Source of the DNA: Prevotellaceae bacterium UBA4301
GTDB taxonomy: Bacteria; Bacteroidota; Bacteroidia; Bacteroidales; Bacteroidaceae
DNA: 64,000 bases
Direction of reading: 5' to 3'
NCBI GenBank assembly: GCA_002395775.1
Contig: DGUV01000075.1
Span: 1 to 64,000 of the forward strand
Positions 8,001-16,216 of this stretch are shown piece after piece. Position 1 is the first letter of the stretch. Each line of letters opens with the position of its first letter. The translations under genes were made by a program, and so were the position numbers. Under the pieces are notes generated by a model. That model searched no databases. It saw only the letters and a program-made list of their open reading frames with translations, and was not told where the DNA came from.

Positions 8001-9682
8001 CCAATGCCGATGGCACACACTATGTCGATGGCATTGTCAGCCACAATGGCAACGAGGTGATGCTGCTGGCTGGCACCTACGACCCCAAGGACAACGGCAC
8101 CATCGACGCACGCGCCACACTGCAACGCTTGCCCCTGACGCTGGCCAACGGTTTCATTCCTGACCAGACGGCCGAGTTGCGGGGCTATGTCACTGGTGAA
8201 CTGGATGTCAAAGGCCAGGTTGCCAACCCAAGACTCGACGGAAGCATAGCCACCGATTCGATGTTCTTGGTTAGCGACATGTACAGCCTGAACCTTCGAT
8301 TCCCCGATGACACCATCCGGGTGCGACAGAGCCAGCTCGACTTCGACCGCATCGAAGCTTATTCGACAGGGCGCAATCCGCTTGTCCTGGACGGAAGTAT
8401 CGACCTGCGCCAACTTGACCGTATCGGGCTCAACCTCAACCTCTCGGCACGCAATTTCGAACTCATCAATGCACCCAAATCACAGCGGGCTGTGGCCTAT
8501 GGCAAAGTGTATGTCAACATCGGAGCCCGACTGACGGGAACACTCAATGACATGCTACTGCGTGGAAGACTCGATGTGCTTGGCAACACCGATGTCACCT
8601 ATGTACTCACCGACTCGCCTCTGACCACCGAAGACCAACTGGCCGAGCTCGTAACCTTTGTAGATTTCTCCGACACCCTTGAGGTCGCCGAAGTCGAAAA
8701 GGCATCGCCCCAAAACATCGACATGCTCATGGACATCGGCATCGAACAGGCAGCCCAAGTCCACTGTCTGCTCAGTATCGACGGCAGCAACCACATCGAC
8801 CTCGAGGGAGGCGGTTCGCTCACCATGACCTATACCACACAAGACGGCATTCGCATGTTCGGACGTTACACCATTGTGAGCGGACTCATGAACTACTCAC
8901 TCATGGTGATGTCACTCAAGAACTTTGCCATCCAGAGTGGCAGCTATGCTGAGTTTACGGGCGACCTATTGAATCCCCGCCTCAACATTTCAGCATCAGA
9001 ACGCGTAAAGACCACTGTCTATGAGAACGATGTTCCGCGAAGCGTAAACTTCGACGTGGGACTAAAAGTGTCACAGACACTGGAAAACATGGGGCTCGAA
9101 TTTACGCTCGAAGCTCCAGGCGACATGACCATCTCGAACCAACTTGCCACCATGAGTGCCGAAGAGCGTGGCAAAGTGGCCGTAACCATGCTCGCCACGG
9201 GCATGTATCTGACAGAGAGTGGCAACGGCACCAGCGGATTCAGCGCCACCAACGCCCTCAACTCGTTCCTGCAAACCCAGATTGCAGCCATCTCAAACAA
9301 AGCCCTTTCCACCATCGACCTCAACTTTGGCATCGACAACACCAACACCGCCTCTGGCGGCACCCAGACCGACTACAGCTTCAGCTTTGCCAAACGATTC
9401 TGGGGCAACCGCATCAGCCTCATCATTGGTGGTAAGGTAAGCTCGGGCAGTGAAGCTGTGAACACGGGTGAAAGCATCATCAACAACATCTCGCTCGAAT
9501 ACCGCCTCGACAAGAGTGCCACCCGATATGTGCGCATCTATTATGACCGCGACACCGAATCACTGCTCGAAGGCGACATCACCGAGATGGGCGCTGGCTT
9601 AGTGCTGCGCAAGAAGAGCAACAGGTTAGGTGAACTGTTCATCTTCAAGAGAAATAAAGAGAAGGAAAGGATGAGCGAATGA
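5027..9682 (+). CDS. tamB: TamB-like inner-membrane translocation/assembly protein
   Basis: 1551 residues. One N-terminal membrane segment (about 34-56) is followed by a very long, repetitive beta-rich periplasmic body, with the conserved TamB C-terminal domain (DUF490) in the last 400 residues. TamB/AsmA-like proteins form a beta-groove spanning the periplasm; they are linked to outer-membrane protein assembly and lipid transport. The next gene encodes the outer-membrane partner and overlaps by 4 bases (ATGA), giving a classical tam operon. Odd point: residues about 13-28 before the membrane segment are encoded by a palindromic repeat (5076-5099), so the cytoplasmic tail seems to have been extended by repeat insertion. 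The start rests on the lack of another ATG before the membrane segment. Confidence 0.9.
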   Translation: MSRRRKIDLWSSLLTLGSRNKLRLRSHTRSRGRWIAGVLLTPVVLVLLLIGALYLPPVQQWAVNKVCAYASEKTGMDIRLKRIRIKFPLDLDLQEFQATTPPDTVMTLQHVIVDLDLSRIFKGHLGVDALDLQNGVVDTRDLIATVRVKGKVGNFHLNSEDIHLKEQRAFLTGARLDNCDVDIAMRDTTVIDTTESKPILWSIGLGDIKAHKTRVAFHTVGDSICIRGGVKDLSIKGGDVDLARGIYKVDRLYINADSLRYDATYEPRVEGLDYNHLSFKPLKLNAEDIFYQQEGNNLSLNIKECQGSEQCGLKVERLEGNVRLDDTHIQVPDLHLRTDKSRIDGRVDMDWSALSPNERGTMDAEVEATIARSDLLLVAGRYLTKEQRSALPPAPITLSARARGNVDCITVERGSIRMSPIVDAQFTGTLTNVLDPDRFGADLDMNLQTNDLSPLRHILNLPSNVRLPKMDVMGKASMQGSRLVADLALKQGKGAAWLKGHYDTKTEAYDADLRIRNMNLHNFLPNDSLYTLTGHARVSGQGTDLLSKRSRAKADIQIDHLRYGHNNLDDIHLLADIKGGQGTINLTSNNGILKADGCANLQIDKRITQADFSLGVTSIDLHALGLVQKPLKASMVMQVDGNSNLKDTHALQGNIRAIELTAEDTTFYPTDIDLNLLMSPDTLFAEATSGDLELELVSHDGLDQLIDKSNQFTNELKRQLAAHAIAQDTLKSLFPHLSLNVKSGNQNTMADIVRSMGYTYDRLFFTLDSDPVQGINGRGYLHSLNTGAILLDTISWNIYQDTTDVIRLGARVKNGPRNKQVVFESNVAGELTPTGANAAISFLDAKGRKGIDFGAQIFIEDDGYRLHLHPLNPVIAYRRFTLNEDNYILLHDNKRVEANVDLLADDGTGFKLYSTPNDNALQDITLSIHDFNLGELSAVIPYMPSFGGMLGGDFHLVQDEQSMSVLVDANVRDFAYEGAPMGHVGLNAVYLPNADGTHYVDGIVSHNGNEVMLLAGTYDPKDNGTIDARATLQRLPLTLANGFIPDQTAELRGYVTGELDVKGQVANPRLDGSIATDSMFLVSDMYSLNLRFPDDTIRVRQSQLDFDRIEAYSTGRNPLVLDGSIDLRQLDRIGLNLNLSARNFELINAPKSQRAVAYGKVYVNIGARLTGTLNDMLLRGRLDVLGNTDVTYVLTDSPLTTEDQLAELVTFVDFSDTLEVAEVEKASPQNIDMLMDIGIEQAAQVHCLLSIDGSNHIDLEGGGSLTMTYTTQDGIRMFGRYTIVSGLMNYSLMVMSLKNFAIQSGSYAEFTGDLLNPRLNISASERVKTTVYENDVPRSVNFDVGLKVSQTLENMGLEFTLEAPGDMTISNQLATMSAEERGKVAVTMLATGMYLTESGNGTSGFSATNALNSFLQTQIAAISNKALSTIDLNFGIDNTNTASGGTQTDYSFSFAKRFWGNRISLIIGGKVSSGSEAVNTGESIINNISLEYRLDKSATRYVRIYYDRDTESLLEGDITEMGAGLVLRKKSNRLGELFIFKRNKEKERMSE
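5076..5099. repeat. Perfect 9-bp palindrome inside the tamB start region
   Basis: GGAGTCGGA, loop ACAAGC, TCCGACTCC. It is translated in frame as part of the basic tail before the TamB membrane segment. No second copy was found in this window. Confidence 0.6.
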
Positions 9683-12333
9683 GAAATACAGAAAGATACA
9701 TCAGGCTACAGAAAAGGAAAAATGCATGGGCAAGAGTTGCAACATACATGCTCATTTGCTCATTTGCTCATTTGCTCCTCTCCTCATGCTCCGAAACCAA
9801 GAATCTGGCCGAAGGCGAAACGCTGTACGTAGGCATCAAGGAAGTGGCCTACGACCGCGCTCCCAAACGCGCCCCATCCACCAGTGACTCCACAAGCGTC
9901 ATCACGGCACTGGGTAATGCTTACAACACCGTCACCGGACTCATTGAAGGCAATGCTTCGGCCCGCGAAACCCTGCAAGCCATACAGGGTGACAGCCTCT
10001 CGGCCCATCTCAGAATGCCCGTCGCCGAACAAGCAGTAGCCACCAATCCCAAACTCGACCGCGAAGCCTATGCCACAGCTAAGAGCGAAGTGGAGGGCGT
10101 GCTTGCCTACGCACCTAACAACTCACTGATGGGTTCATCATACTATCGGCAGCCGCTGGCCATCGGACTATGGACCTACAACCGATATGTCGGCAGCAAG
10201 AGTAGGTTCGGCCGCTGGATGTTCAACACTTTTGCAGCCTCGCCCGTTTACTTGACCACCGTAAACCCGCGCGTTCGTGCCCAGGTAGCTCGCAACACCC
10301 TTCGCAATTACGGTTATTTCCGTGGTCAAACCAGCTATAAGGAAGTCCCTCAACGTCATCCCCGCAAGTCCAAAGTCTCCTACGAAATCCATCCGGGCCC
10401 CTTGTTCCACATCGACTCCATCGCCTATCTTGGATTCCCCCAGCAGGCCGACTCCATAATTCGTGTCACCGAGCACCAGAGGCTTATCCACAGAGGCGAT
10501 CCCTTCAGTGTACCCAACCTCGATGGAGAACGCACCCGTCTTAGCACTGCCTTCCGCAATCAGGGCTACTACTACTTCCGTCCCGAATACATTGTCTATA
10601 GGGCCGACACAGTAGCTCGCCCACTGAATGTACAGTTACAAGTGGTTCCCTCGACCGATATGCCCGACGAGGCTCGACGTCAGTACAAGATGGGACGAAC
10701 ACGCATCAACGTCTATGAGAATGAAGCCTTTCAGTTAGTTGACACTCTTAGCCGCCCCGAAAAGATTTCACGCCGCATGCGCCGTCAAATCGAGCGTTTC
10801 CGCACGCGCCATCCCGAACTCTCACAGCACATGAGCGGCCGAAGTCGCACACCCAGCGTCACCATGGCATACAGCGGCAAGCCTGGCCGTCCACCATTGA
10901 AAATGAGAGCCATACGCCGCTACATCAACTATCGGCAGGGCGACCTCTACAACCTCTCTCTGCAGAATGCCATGCAGGACAATCTGGTGTCAATGGGCAT
11001 CTTCTCTCAGTTGACCACAAAGCTTACTCCACGCGACACCACTTCCACATGTGACACGCTGGACGTGGACATCACTCTTCGACTCGACAAGCCCTACGAT
11101 GCCGAGTTCAAGGGAAACATTTCCACCAAGAGCAACGGGTTGGTAGGACCTGGAGTGAGTTTCTCCATGTCGAAGAAAAACGTATTTCGCGGAGCCGAGA
11201 CACTGAGTTTCGAGGCCTACGGCTCCTACGAATGGATGACGGGTGCCCAGATGAAAGGCAAGCACTCACTCATGAACAGTTACGAGTGGGGCACATCACT
11301 CAATCTGGTCTATCCACGTCTGCTGTTGCTCGGACTGGGACAACGCTTCAACCGCCGTGCGCGTGCCACCACCACCTACAAGATTTCGGCCGACTGGCTC
11401 AACCGCTCTGGCTACTTCAGCCGAGTGTCGATGGGCATGCGCGTGGCCCATACCTACCAACGTCGCAGCCGCGTGTTCCATGAGATAATCCCCTTCCGTC
11501 TCGACTACGAGAAACAACTCCACACCACGGCCAAGTTCGACAGCATCATCACCAGCAACCAAGCGCTCTACGCTTCGCTACGCGACCAGTTTGTACCTTC
11601 GGCCCAATACACCGTCACCCTCACCAATCCTGCCAGCCGCTACCATCAGCGCCGCATCACACTAAGCATCAAGGAGGCAGGCAATCTCACCAGTTTGGGC
11701 TACCGCTTGGGTGGAAAGCCCTTCAGCCGCAAGGACAAGAATCTCTTTGGCGTACCCTTTGCCCAATATGTCCGCCTCACGGCCGAATACACCCACCGCT
11801 ATCGCATGGCTCAGACGCAGACCTACCTTTGCTGGCGTCTCTTCGGCGGCATCGTACGCAGCTATGGCAATGCTACGATAGCCCCCTATGCCGACCTCTT
11901 CACCGTGGGCGGGGCCAACAGCATCCGTGCCTTCGGTGTGCGCAGCATCGGACCAGGCAGCTACCACCCCAGCCACTCCAACTACAGCTACATCGACGAG
12001 ATGGGCGACCTCAAGCTCGAAGCCAACCTTGAATACCGTTTCCCACTCATAAGCAATCTTCATGGGGCAATCTTCATGGACGCCGGAAATGTCTGGCTCA
12101 TGAAGAAGGATGATAATCGTCCAGGCGGAAGCATCCAAGCCAGTCGGATGGCTCGTGAGATAGCTTTAGGCACGGGCTTCGGTCTGCGTTACGACCTTTC
12201 GTTCCTGGTTGTTCGTTTCGATGTGGGCATCGGACTGCATGCACCCTACGACACAGGCAAGAGCGGCTACTATAACATGACCCGCTTCTGGGACTCCCTC
12301 GGCTTCCACCTGGCCGTAGGCTATCCTTTCTAA
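9679..12333 (+). CDS. tamL: TamL/TamA-like outer-membrane beta-barrel lipoprotein (BamA superfamily)
   Basis: 884 residues. The signal ends in lipobox LSSC with Cys at residue 37, followed by KNLAEGETLYVG, typical of the Bacteroidota TamL lipoproteins. POTRA-like repeats fill about residues 40-480, and a 16-strand Omp85 barrel fills the rest, including the family signature GGANSIRAFGVRSIGPG and a C-terminal Phe for barrel assembly. It pairs with TamB to insert or assist outer-membrane proteins. Translation is coupled to tamB by a 4-base overlap. Odd point: three tandem copies of an 8-bp unit (CTCATTTG) sit inside the signal peptide; a change in copy number would shift the frame. The MBOAT gene converges with a 4-base overlap. 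Confidence 0.92.
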   Translation: MRNTERYIRLQKRKNAWARVATYMLICSFAHLLLSSCSETKNLAEGETLYVGIKEVAYDRAPKRAPSTSDSTSVITALGNAYNTVTGLIEGNASARETLQAIQGDSLSAHLRMPVAEQAVATNPKLDREAYATAKSEVEGVLAYAPNNSLMGSSYYRQPLAIGLWTYNRYVGSKSRFGRWMFNTFAASPVYLTTVNPRVRAQVARNTLRNYGYFRGQTSYKEVPQRHPRKSKVSYEIHPGPLFHIDSIAYLGFPQQADSIIRVTEHQRLIHRGDPFSVPNLDGERTRLSTAFRNQGYYYFRPEYIVYRADTVARPLNVQLQVVPSTDMPDEARRQYKMGRTRINVYENEAFQLVDTLSRPEKISRRMRRQIERFRTRHPELSQHMSGRSRTPSVTMAYSGKPGRPPLKMRAIRRYINYRQGDLYNLSLQNAMQDNLVSMGIFSQLTTKLTPRDTTSTCDTLDVDITLRLDKPYDAEFKGNISTKSNGLVGPGVSFSMSKKNVFRGAETLSFEAYGSYEWMTGAQMKGKHSLMNSYEWGTSLNLVYPRLLLLGLGQRFNRRARATTTYKISADWLNRSGYFSRVSMGMRVAHTYQRRSRVFHEIIPFRLDYEKQLHTTAKFDSIITSNQALYASLRDQFVPSAQYTVTLTNPASRYHQRRITLSIKEAGNLTSLGYRLGGKPFSRKDKNLFGVPFAQYVRLTAEYTHRYRMAQTQTYLCWRLFGGIVRSYGNATIAPYADLFTVGGANSIRAFGVRSIGPGSYHPSHSNYSYIDEMGDLKLEANLEYRFPLISNLHGAIFMDAGNVWLMKKDDNRPGGSIQASRMAREIALGTGFGLRYDLSFLVVRFDVGIGLHAPYDTGKSGYYNMTRFWDSLGFHLAVGYPF
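9751..9777 (+). repeat. 8-bp microsatellite (CTCATTTG x3) in the TamL signal peptide
   Basis: Three perfect units plus a partial fourth code for part of the hydrophobic signal core (residues 25-33). The unit is not a multiple of three, so slippage would switch the gene off. Confidence 0.8.
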
Positions 12334-13691
12334 AACTGGAAATAGATAAATTGAACGGTTTCGCCCCCCAACAAGACGGTGAGGGCGAAGACTACGAGGT
12401 ATATGGCCATCCTCACCCACTGGCGGCCCTGCCAACCTTTGTCGGCCCATTGGAAGGGATGGTCGGCCTTGCCCATACGCCACTCCGTCAGCGTCAACAA
12501 GAATATAGGCAACAGTGGCATACGGCTGCACGAAAGCGAGGTAAGCCCTTCTGGACTGAACATGCCCGAAAGGTAACCGGCTGCCATGCCCACATCCTCG
12601 GCACGGAAAATCACCCATCCCACCATGACCACCACAAAGGTGAGCCGCTTCACTGGCAACCGATAGAGCAAGGCATGATAGAGCCCCCAGAGGACGAAAG
12701 TCCAGTTGCTTCCATGCCATAAGCCACTAAGCAAAAAGACAATGAAAAGGTTTACTTCACGCCGCACACGTCCGTGGCGGTTTCCACCCAAAGGGATGTA
12801 AACATAGTCGCGGAACCACCCCATGAGCGTCATGTGCCAGCGACGCCAGAACTGCGGCAGTGAGGTTGCAAGATAGGGTTTGTCGAAATTTCGTGAAATG
12901 TCGATACCCAACAGTCGCGCCGAACCCACGGCCATATCGCTGTAACCCGAGAAGTCGCCATAGATCTGGAACGTGAAATAGAGTGCTCCCAGCCACAAGG
13001 TTGGGGTGCCTACGGTCTGGTAATTGGCAAAGATAAAATCAACCTGATGCGCACAATTGTCGGCCACCAGCATTTTCTTCACCAATCCCCACAAGAGCAG
13101 TCGCATACCCTCGGTGGCCAGGGGCTCGCTGAAACGCCTACGCTGTTCAAACTGAGGCATAAGCTTACTACCGCGCTCAATGGGGCCTGCCACCAGTTGG
13201 GGGAAGAAACTCACGAAAGCCATGAAGCGCAGCAACGAGCGCGTGGGTTGAAGAGTGCCCCGATAGCAGTCGATGATGTACCCCGAAAGTTGGAATGTGT
13301 AGAAGCTAATGCCCACAGGCAGCACCAACCGCAGCGTGGGCATGTCTGCCCTGAACCCTACCAGTGCCAACAAACTCGAGAGGCTCTGGGAAAAGAAGTC
13401 GAAATACTTGAACACGCCCAGCACCCCGAAGTTCACCACCAGCGCAGCAATCAACAAAAGACGCCTACGGTTTCCCAGTCCTGGGCCATTGGTTCTTAGG
13501 CCCTGAGCGATGATAAAATTTGCTAAGCAAGTGGCCACCATAAGTCCCAGGCAGGGCACGCTCCACCAACCATAGAACACCATGCTGGCCACCACCACAA
13601 CCAGATTCTGCCCTCTTAGGCTACGCGCACTCCAGTAGAGCACGAAAACGATTGGCAAGAATAGCAAATATGTCAGTGTATTGAAGAGCAT
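12330..13691 (-). CDS. MBOAT-family membrane O-acyltransferase (AlgI/DltB-like)
   Basis: 453 residues with about ten hydrophobic segments. It carries the family blocks PQFWRRWHMTLMGWFRDYVY and LSGLWHGSNWTF with the invariant His at residue 326. These enzymes move an acyl group across the cytoplasmic membrane onto an exported polymer. It is the second gene of a two-gene operon: the upstream SGNH-like gene overlaps it by 19 bases. The pair resembles AlgI-AlgJ/X systems, so O-acetylation of an envelope polysaccharide is inferred; the acceptor is unknown because no polysaccharide cluster is adjacent. Confidence 0.9.
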   Translation of the reverse strand: MLFNTLTYLLFLPIVFVLYWSARSLRGQNLVVVVASMVFYGWWSVPCLGLMVATCLANFIIAQGLRTNGPGLGNRRRLLLIAALVVNFGVLGVFKYFDFFSQSLSSLLALVGFRADMPTLRLVLPVGISFYTFQLSGYIIDCYRGTLQPTRSLLRFMAFVSFFPQLVAGPIERGSKLMPQFEQRRRFSEPLATEGMRLLLWGLVKKMLVADNCAHQVDFIFANYQTVGTPTLWLGALYFTFQIYGDFSGYSDMAVGSARLLGIDISRNFDKPYLATSLPQFWRRWHMTLMGWFRDYVYIPLGGNRHGRVRREVNLFIVFLLSGLWHGSNWTFVLWGLYHALLYRLPVKRLTFVVVMVGWVIFRAEDVGMAAGYLSGMFSPEGLTSLSCSRMPLLPIFLLTLTEWRMGKADHPFQWADKGWQGRQWVRMAIYLVVFALTVLLGGETVQFIYFQF

Positions 13692-14590
13692 GAGGCTAAG
13701 TTAATTGTTTGCTGGAGTCTGAGGCTTAATTTCCTTGCCCCTTCGTGATTCAGATGGTCGGCATCGAAGAAATCATCGTCATTGAAAGTCGTATCTGCCT
13801 CCAAATCGAGATATTTCACCTCAGGATAGTCATGCAACAAGGTTCTCAGCATGCGGGCATTGTATGCCTTCTGTCGAGGGTCTTCATATTGGCGGAACGT
13901 TGCGGTTACAGGTGTATTCAGCATAATTGCCTCCACCTTGTGCTTTCGGCACCAGCTCAAGATGTCACACAAGAAACCATAATTCTGCCAGACTATCGAT
14001 GTGTCGTTTTTCGTATTTAGGCGGGCACGTTCCTCCCCGTTATCCCATTCATCTGCTCTGGCTTCAAAAGTATATTCGATGCCCCACCCCAACGAGTCGG
14101 AATGCGTTCGCGCCATGTCCGATTGGTCTTTCAACTTTTTGCGTACAACAGGTGGGTAAAGAATCTCTGCCCCATACTGACTGAAACGCGAATGGATTTT
14201 GCAATCCATATAGATGAGATAACTCACAGCCTGAAAACGTTGGTCGGGCTGACTTTCAAAATCTTCCCACAACTGAAAATAATCGAAGTTCAGCACCACC
14301 TCCTTGAGCCGAGGCATCGGATAGTGCGTGAGTAAGTAATAATCATAACGGTAAGTCTGCGAAGGCAACGCCAGATTATAGGTTCCTTTCCCTAACACAT
14401 CGGGCCTCAACCCATAGAAATTATGACTATGACCCAATATCAACGTCTCCACCTCACTCGCATGGGCCGTCATCCACTGGTGCTTGTCGCGCGCAATATT
14501 GGGCATGCGCTCAAGATAGGCCTCCAGCAGGACCGCTCCCACTAACAACGGCAGGGAAAAACAAATGATTTTGACCAGGAAACGTTTCAT
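13673..14590 (-). CDS. SGNH-like membrane-anchored protein partnered with the MBOAT enzyme
   Basis: 305 residues from the ATG at 14590, chosen because the Met is followed by KRFLVKIICFSLPLLVGAVL, a basic then hydrophobic membrane anchor; longer starts add a low-complexity segment upstream of it. GHSH (residues 53-56, Ser 55) resembles the nucleophile block of SGNH esterases/acyltransferases, and DADH (276-279) the Asp-His block near the C-terminus. By analogy with AlgJ/AlgX it may transfer or remove acyl groups delivered by the MBOAT protein outside the membrane. Sequence similarity to named families is weak, so the catalytic role is inferred from the two motifs and the operon. Confidence 0.7.
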   Translation of the reverse strand: MKRFLVKIICFSLPLLVGAVLLEAYLERMPNIARDKHQWMTAHASEVETLILGHSHNFYGLRPDVLGKGTYNLALPSQTYRYDYYLLTHYPMPRLKEVVLNFDYFQLWEDFESQPDQRFQAVSYLIYMDCKIHSRFSQYGAEILYPPVVRKKLKDQSDMARTHSDSLGWGIEYTFEARADEWDNGEERARLNTKNDTSIVWQNYGFLCDILSWCRKHKVEAIMLNTPVTATFRQYEDPRQKAYNARMLRTLLHDYPEVKYLDLEADTTFNDDDFFDADHLNHEGARKLSLRLQQTINLASCSSIH

Positions 14591-14655
14591 TGAGACGCTA
14601 AGGTACGATTTTTTTTTGTAAGGGCATTGAAAAAAAAGAAAAAATAAGAAAAGTT

Positions 14656-14685
14656 TTTGCATTCCACAATAAAACATTAAATTTG
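14656..14685 (+). promoter_or_regulatory. Promoter of the GlsB-like locus
   Basis: TTTG (14656-14659), 18 bases, TAAATTTG (14678-14685), 42 bases before the ATG at 14728. It lies in the region divergent from the SGNH-like gene. Confidence 0.6.
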
Positions 14686-14727
14686 CAACAGCGAAACCCT
14701 ATTTATTAACCTTAAAATTACTACACT

Positions 14728-15027
14728 ATGGGATTTCTCCTTTGGATTATCTACGGACTCTGTGCAGGCGCATGAAAACGCTGGCTGAGGGCATTCACGG
14801 CTTTCCTTTGGATTATCTACGGACTCTGTGCAGGCGCATGTGCCTCATGGTTGATGGGCTCAAGCCACGAGTGGTATTGGAACATCATCATAGGCATTGT
14901 GGGTAGTGTTGTCGGTGGCTTCGTGGCCAACCTCCTGGGCATCAAGAGCAGCAACTGGATTGGCTCCTTCCTCATTGCTGTCATCGGCGCTGTCATCTGC
15001 CTGCTGCTCTACAACTATCTGGCATAG
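14728..15027 (+). pseudogene. GlsB/YeaQ/YmgE-family small membrane protein, interrupted by an in-frame duplication carrying a stop
   Basis: Reading from 14728 gives 15 residues (MGFLLWIIYGLCAGA) and then TGA at 14773-14775. Without leaving the frame, nine codons later FLWIIYGLCAGA repeats and continues as a complete GlsB/transglycosylase-associated protein with Gly-rich membrane segments (IIIGIVGSVVGGFVANLLGI, FLIAVIGAVICLLLYNYLA) to TAG at 15025. The cause is a 36-bp direct repeat (14739-14774 and 14805-14840) offset by 66 bp, exactly 22 codons. Family members are stress-related membrane proteins of about 80-90 residues. Either the gene is broken, or the TGA is read through, or translation restarts inside. 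The promoter and the downstream frame are otherwise intact, which suggests a recent event. Confidence 0.75.
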
Positions 15028-15122
15028 TCCGCTCACCCCGAAAGGGAGGCAGTGATAGATGTGGTCTTTGGTCTCTGACGAGGCCAAAGGAGTATATATT
15101 TGCGGAAAAAGGAACAAAACGT

Positions 15123-15153
15123 TTTGTTTTTCGCATGATAATTTGTATCTTTG
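15123..15153 (+). promoter_or_regulatory. Promoter of the nucleotidyltransferase gene
   Basis: TTTG (15123-15126), 19 bases, TATCTTTG (15146-15153), leaving an A-rich leader of about 80 bases before the ATG at 15237. Confidence 0.7.
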
Positions 15154-15236
15154 CAATCCATTAAAACAACTAAGGCCATAAACCATTAAACTTTGAAACG
15201 AATACACCTTTAAACCTATAAACTTTTACCCAAACT

Positions 15237-16151
15237 ATGAAACCTACCCTCTTTCTGCTGGCTGCCGGCATGGGCAGCCGTTACGGTGGTCTGAAACAGC
15301 TGGACGGACTGGGTCCTCACGGCGAGACCATCATGGACTACAGCATCTATGATGCCATCAAGGCCGGATTCGGCAAAATCGTGTGGGTCATCCGCAAGGA
15401 CTTTGAGGATCAGTTCCGCACACAGATTCTTTCGAAATACGAAGGTCATGTGCCCTGTGAGCTGTGCTTCCAGAGCCTCGACGCCCTGCCCGAGGGATTC
15501 AAGGTGCCCGAAGGCCGCATCAAGCCTTGGGGAACAAACCACGCCGTGCTGATGGGCAAGGACGTCATCAAGGAGCCCTTTGCCGTACTGAATTGCGATG
15601 ACTTCTACGATCGTGATGCCTTCCGTGTGATGGGCAAGTTCCTTTCCGAGTTGCCCGAGGGTTCAAAAGGCAAATACGCCATGGTGGGATTCCGCGTTGA
15701 CAACACCCTTTCGGAGAGCGGAACCGTAAGCCGCGGCATCTGTGAGAATGATGAGAAGACTCACCACCTGACCAGCGTGGTTGAGCGCACCAAGATTGAG
15801 CGCCACGACGGCGTGGTGCAGTATCTGGACGAAGACGGCCAGTGGGTAAGCATCCCCGACACCACTCCCGTTTCGATGAACTTCTGGGGTTTCACTCCCG
15901 ACTACTTTGAGCACAGCGAGGCTTACTTCAAGCAGTTCCTCAGCGACCCGAAGAACATCGAGAACCTGAAGGCTGAGTTCTTCATCCCCCTGATGGTGGA
16001 CCATCTGATTCGCACCGGTCAGGCTACTTGCGAAGTACTGGATACCACGTCAAAGTGGTTTGGCGTGACCTATCCCGAGGATCGTCCCGAGGTTGTGGCC
16101 AAGTTGGCCAAGCTGCACCAGGATGGTCAGTACCCCGAAAAGATGTTCTAA
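15237..16151 (+). CDS. Sugar-phosphate nucleotidyltransferase-like protein
   Basis: 304 residues. The N-terminus LFLLAAGMGSRYGGLKQLD is the nucleotide-binding loop of NTP-transferase (glucose-1-phosphate uridylyl/thymidylyl) enzymes; FAVLNCDDFYD (about residue 120) gives the metal-binding Asp. Such enzymes join an NTP and a sugar phosphate, or a phospho-amino-alcohol, to make an activated precursor. The substrate cannot be read from sequence and there is no partner gene beside it. Its own promoter lies upstream and a GC-rich hairpin with a T run follows, so it is probably a single-gene unit. Confidence 0.8.
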   Translation: MKPTLFLLAAGMGSRYGGLKQLDGLGPHGETIMDYSIYDAIKAGFGKIVWVIRKDFEDQFRTQILSKYEGHVPCELCFQSLDALPEGFKVPEGRIKPWGTNHAVLMGKDVIKEPFAVLNCDDFYDRDAFRVMGKFLSELPEGSKGKYAMVGFRVDNTLSESGTVSRGICENDEKTHHLTSVVERTKIERHDGVVQYLDEDGQWVSIPDTTPVSMNFWGFTPDYFEHSEAYFKQFLSDPKNIENLKAEFFIPLMVDHLIRTGQATCEVLDTTSKWFGVTYPEDRPEVVAKLAKLHQDGQYPEKMF

Positions 16152-16167
16152 ATCACCCCTATACAAA

Positions 16168-16208
16168 CCCCTCCCCCTCCTCCTTTGTGGTGGGGAGGGG
16201 CTTTTTTT
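16168..16208 (+). terminator. GC-rich repeat acting as intrinsic terminator
   Basis: CCCCTCCCC (16168-16176) pairs with GGGGAGGGG (16192-16200), followed by CTTTTTTTAT. The sequence resembles the GC-rich repeat family found elsewhere in the window, apparently used here as a terminator. Confidence 0.75.
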
Positions 16209-16216
16209 ATGCGCCT

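Noticed and set aside
16028..16216. Upstream extension of the ABC-F gene
   Set aside because: It overlaps the nucleotidyltransferase gene and a terminator; family homology begins at 16217.
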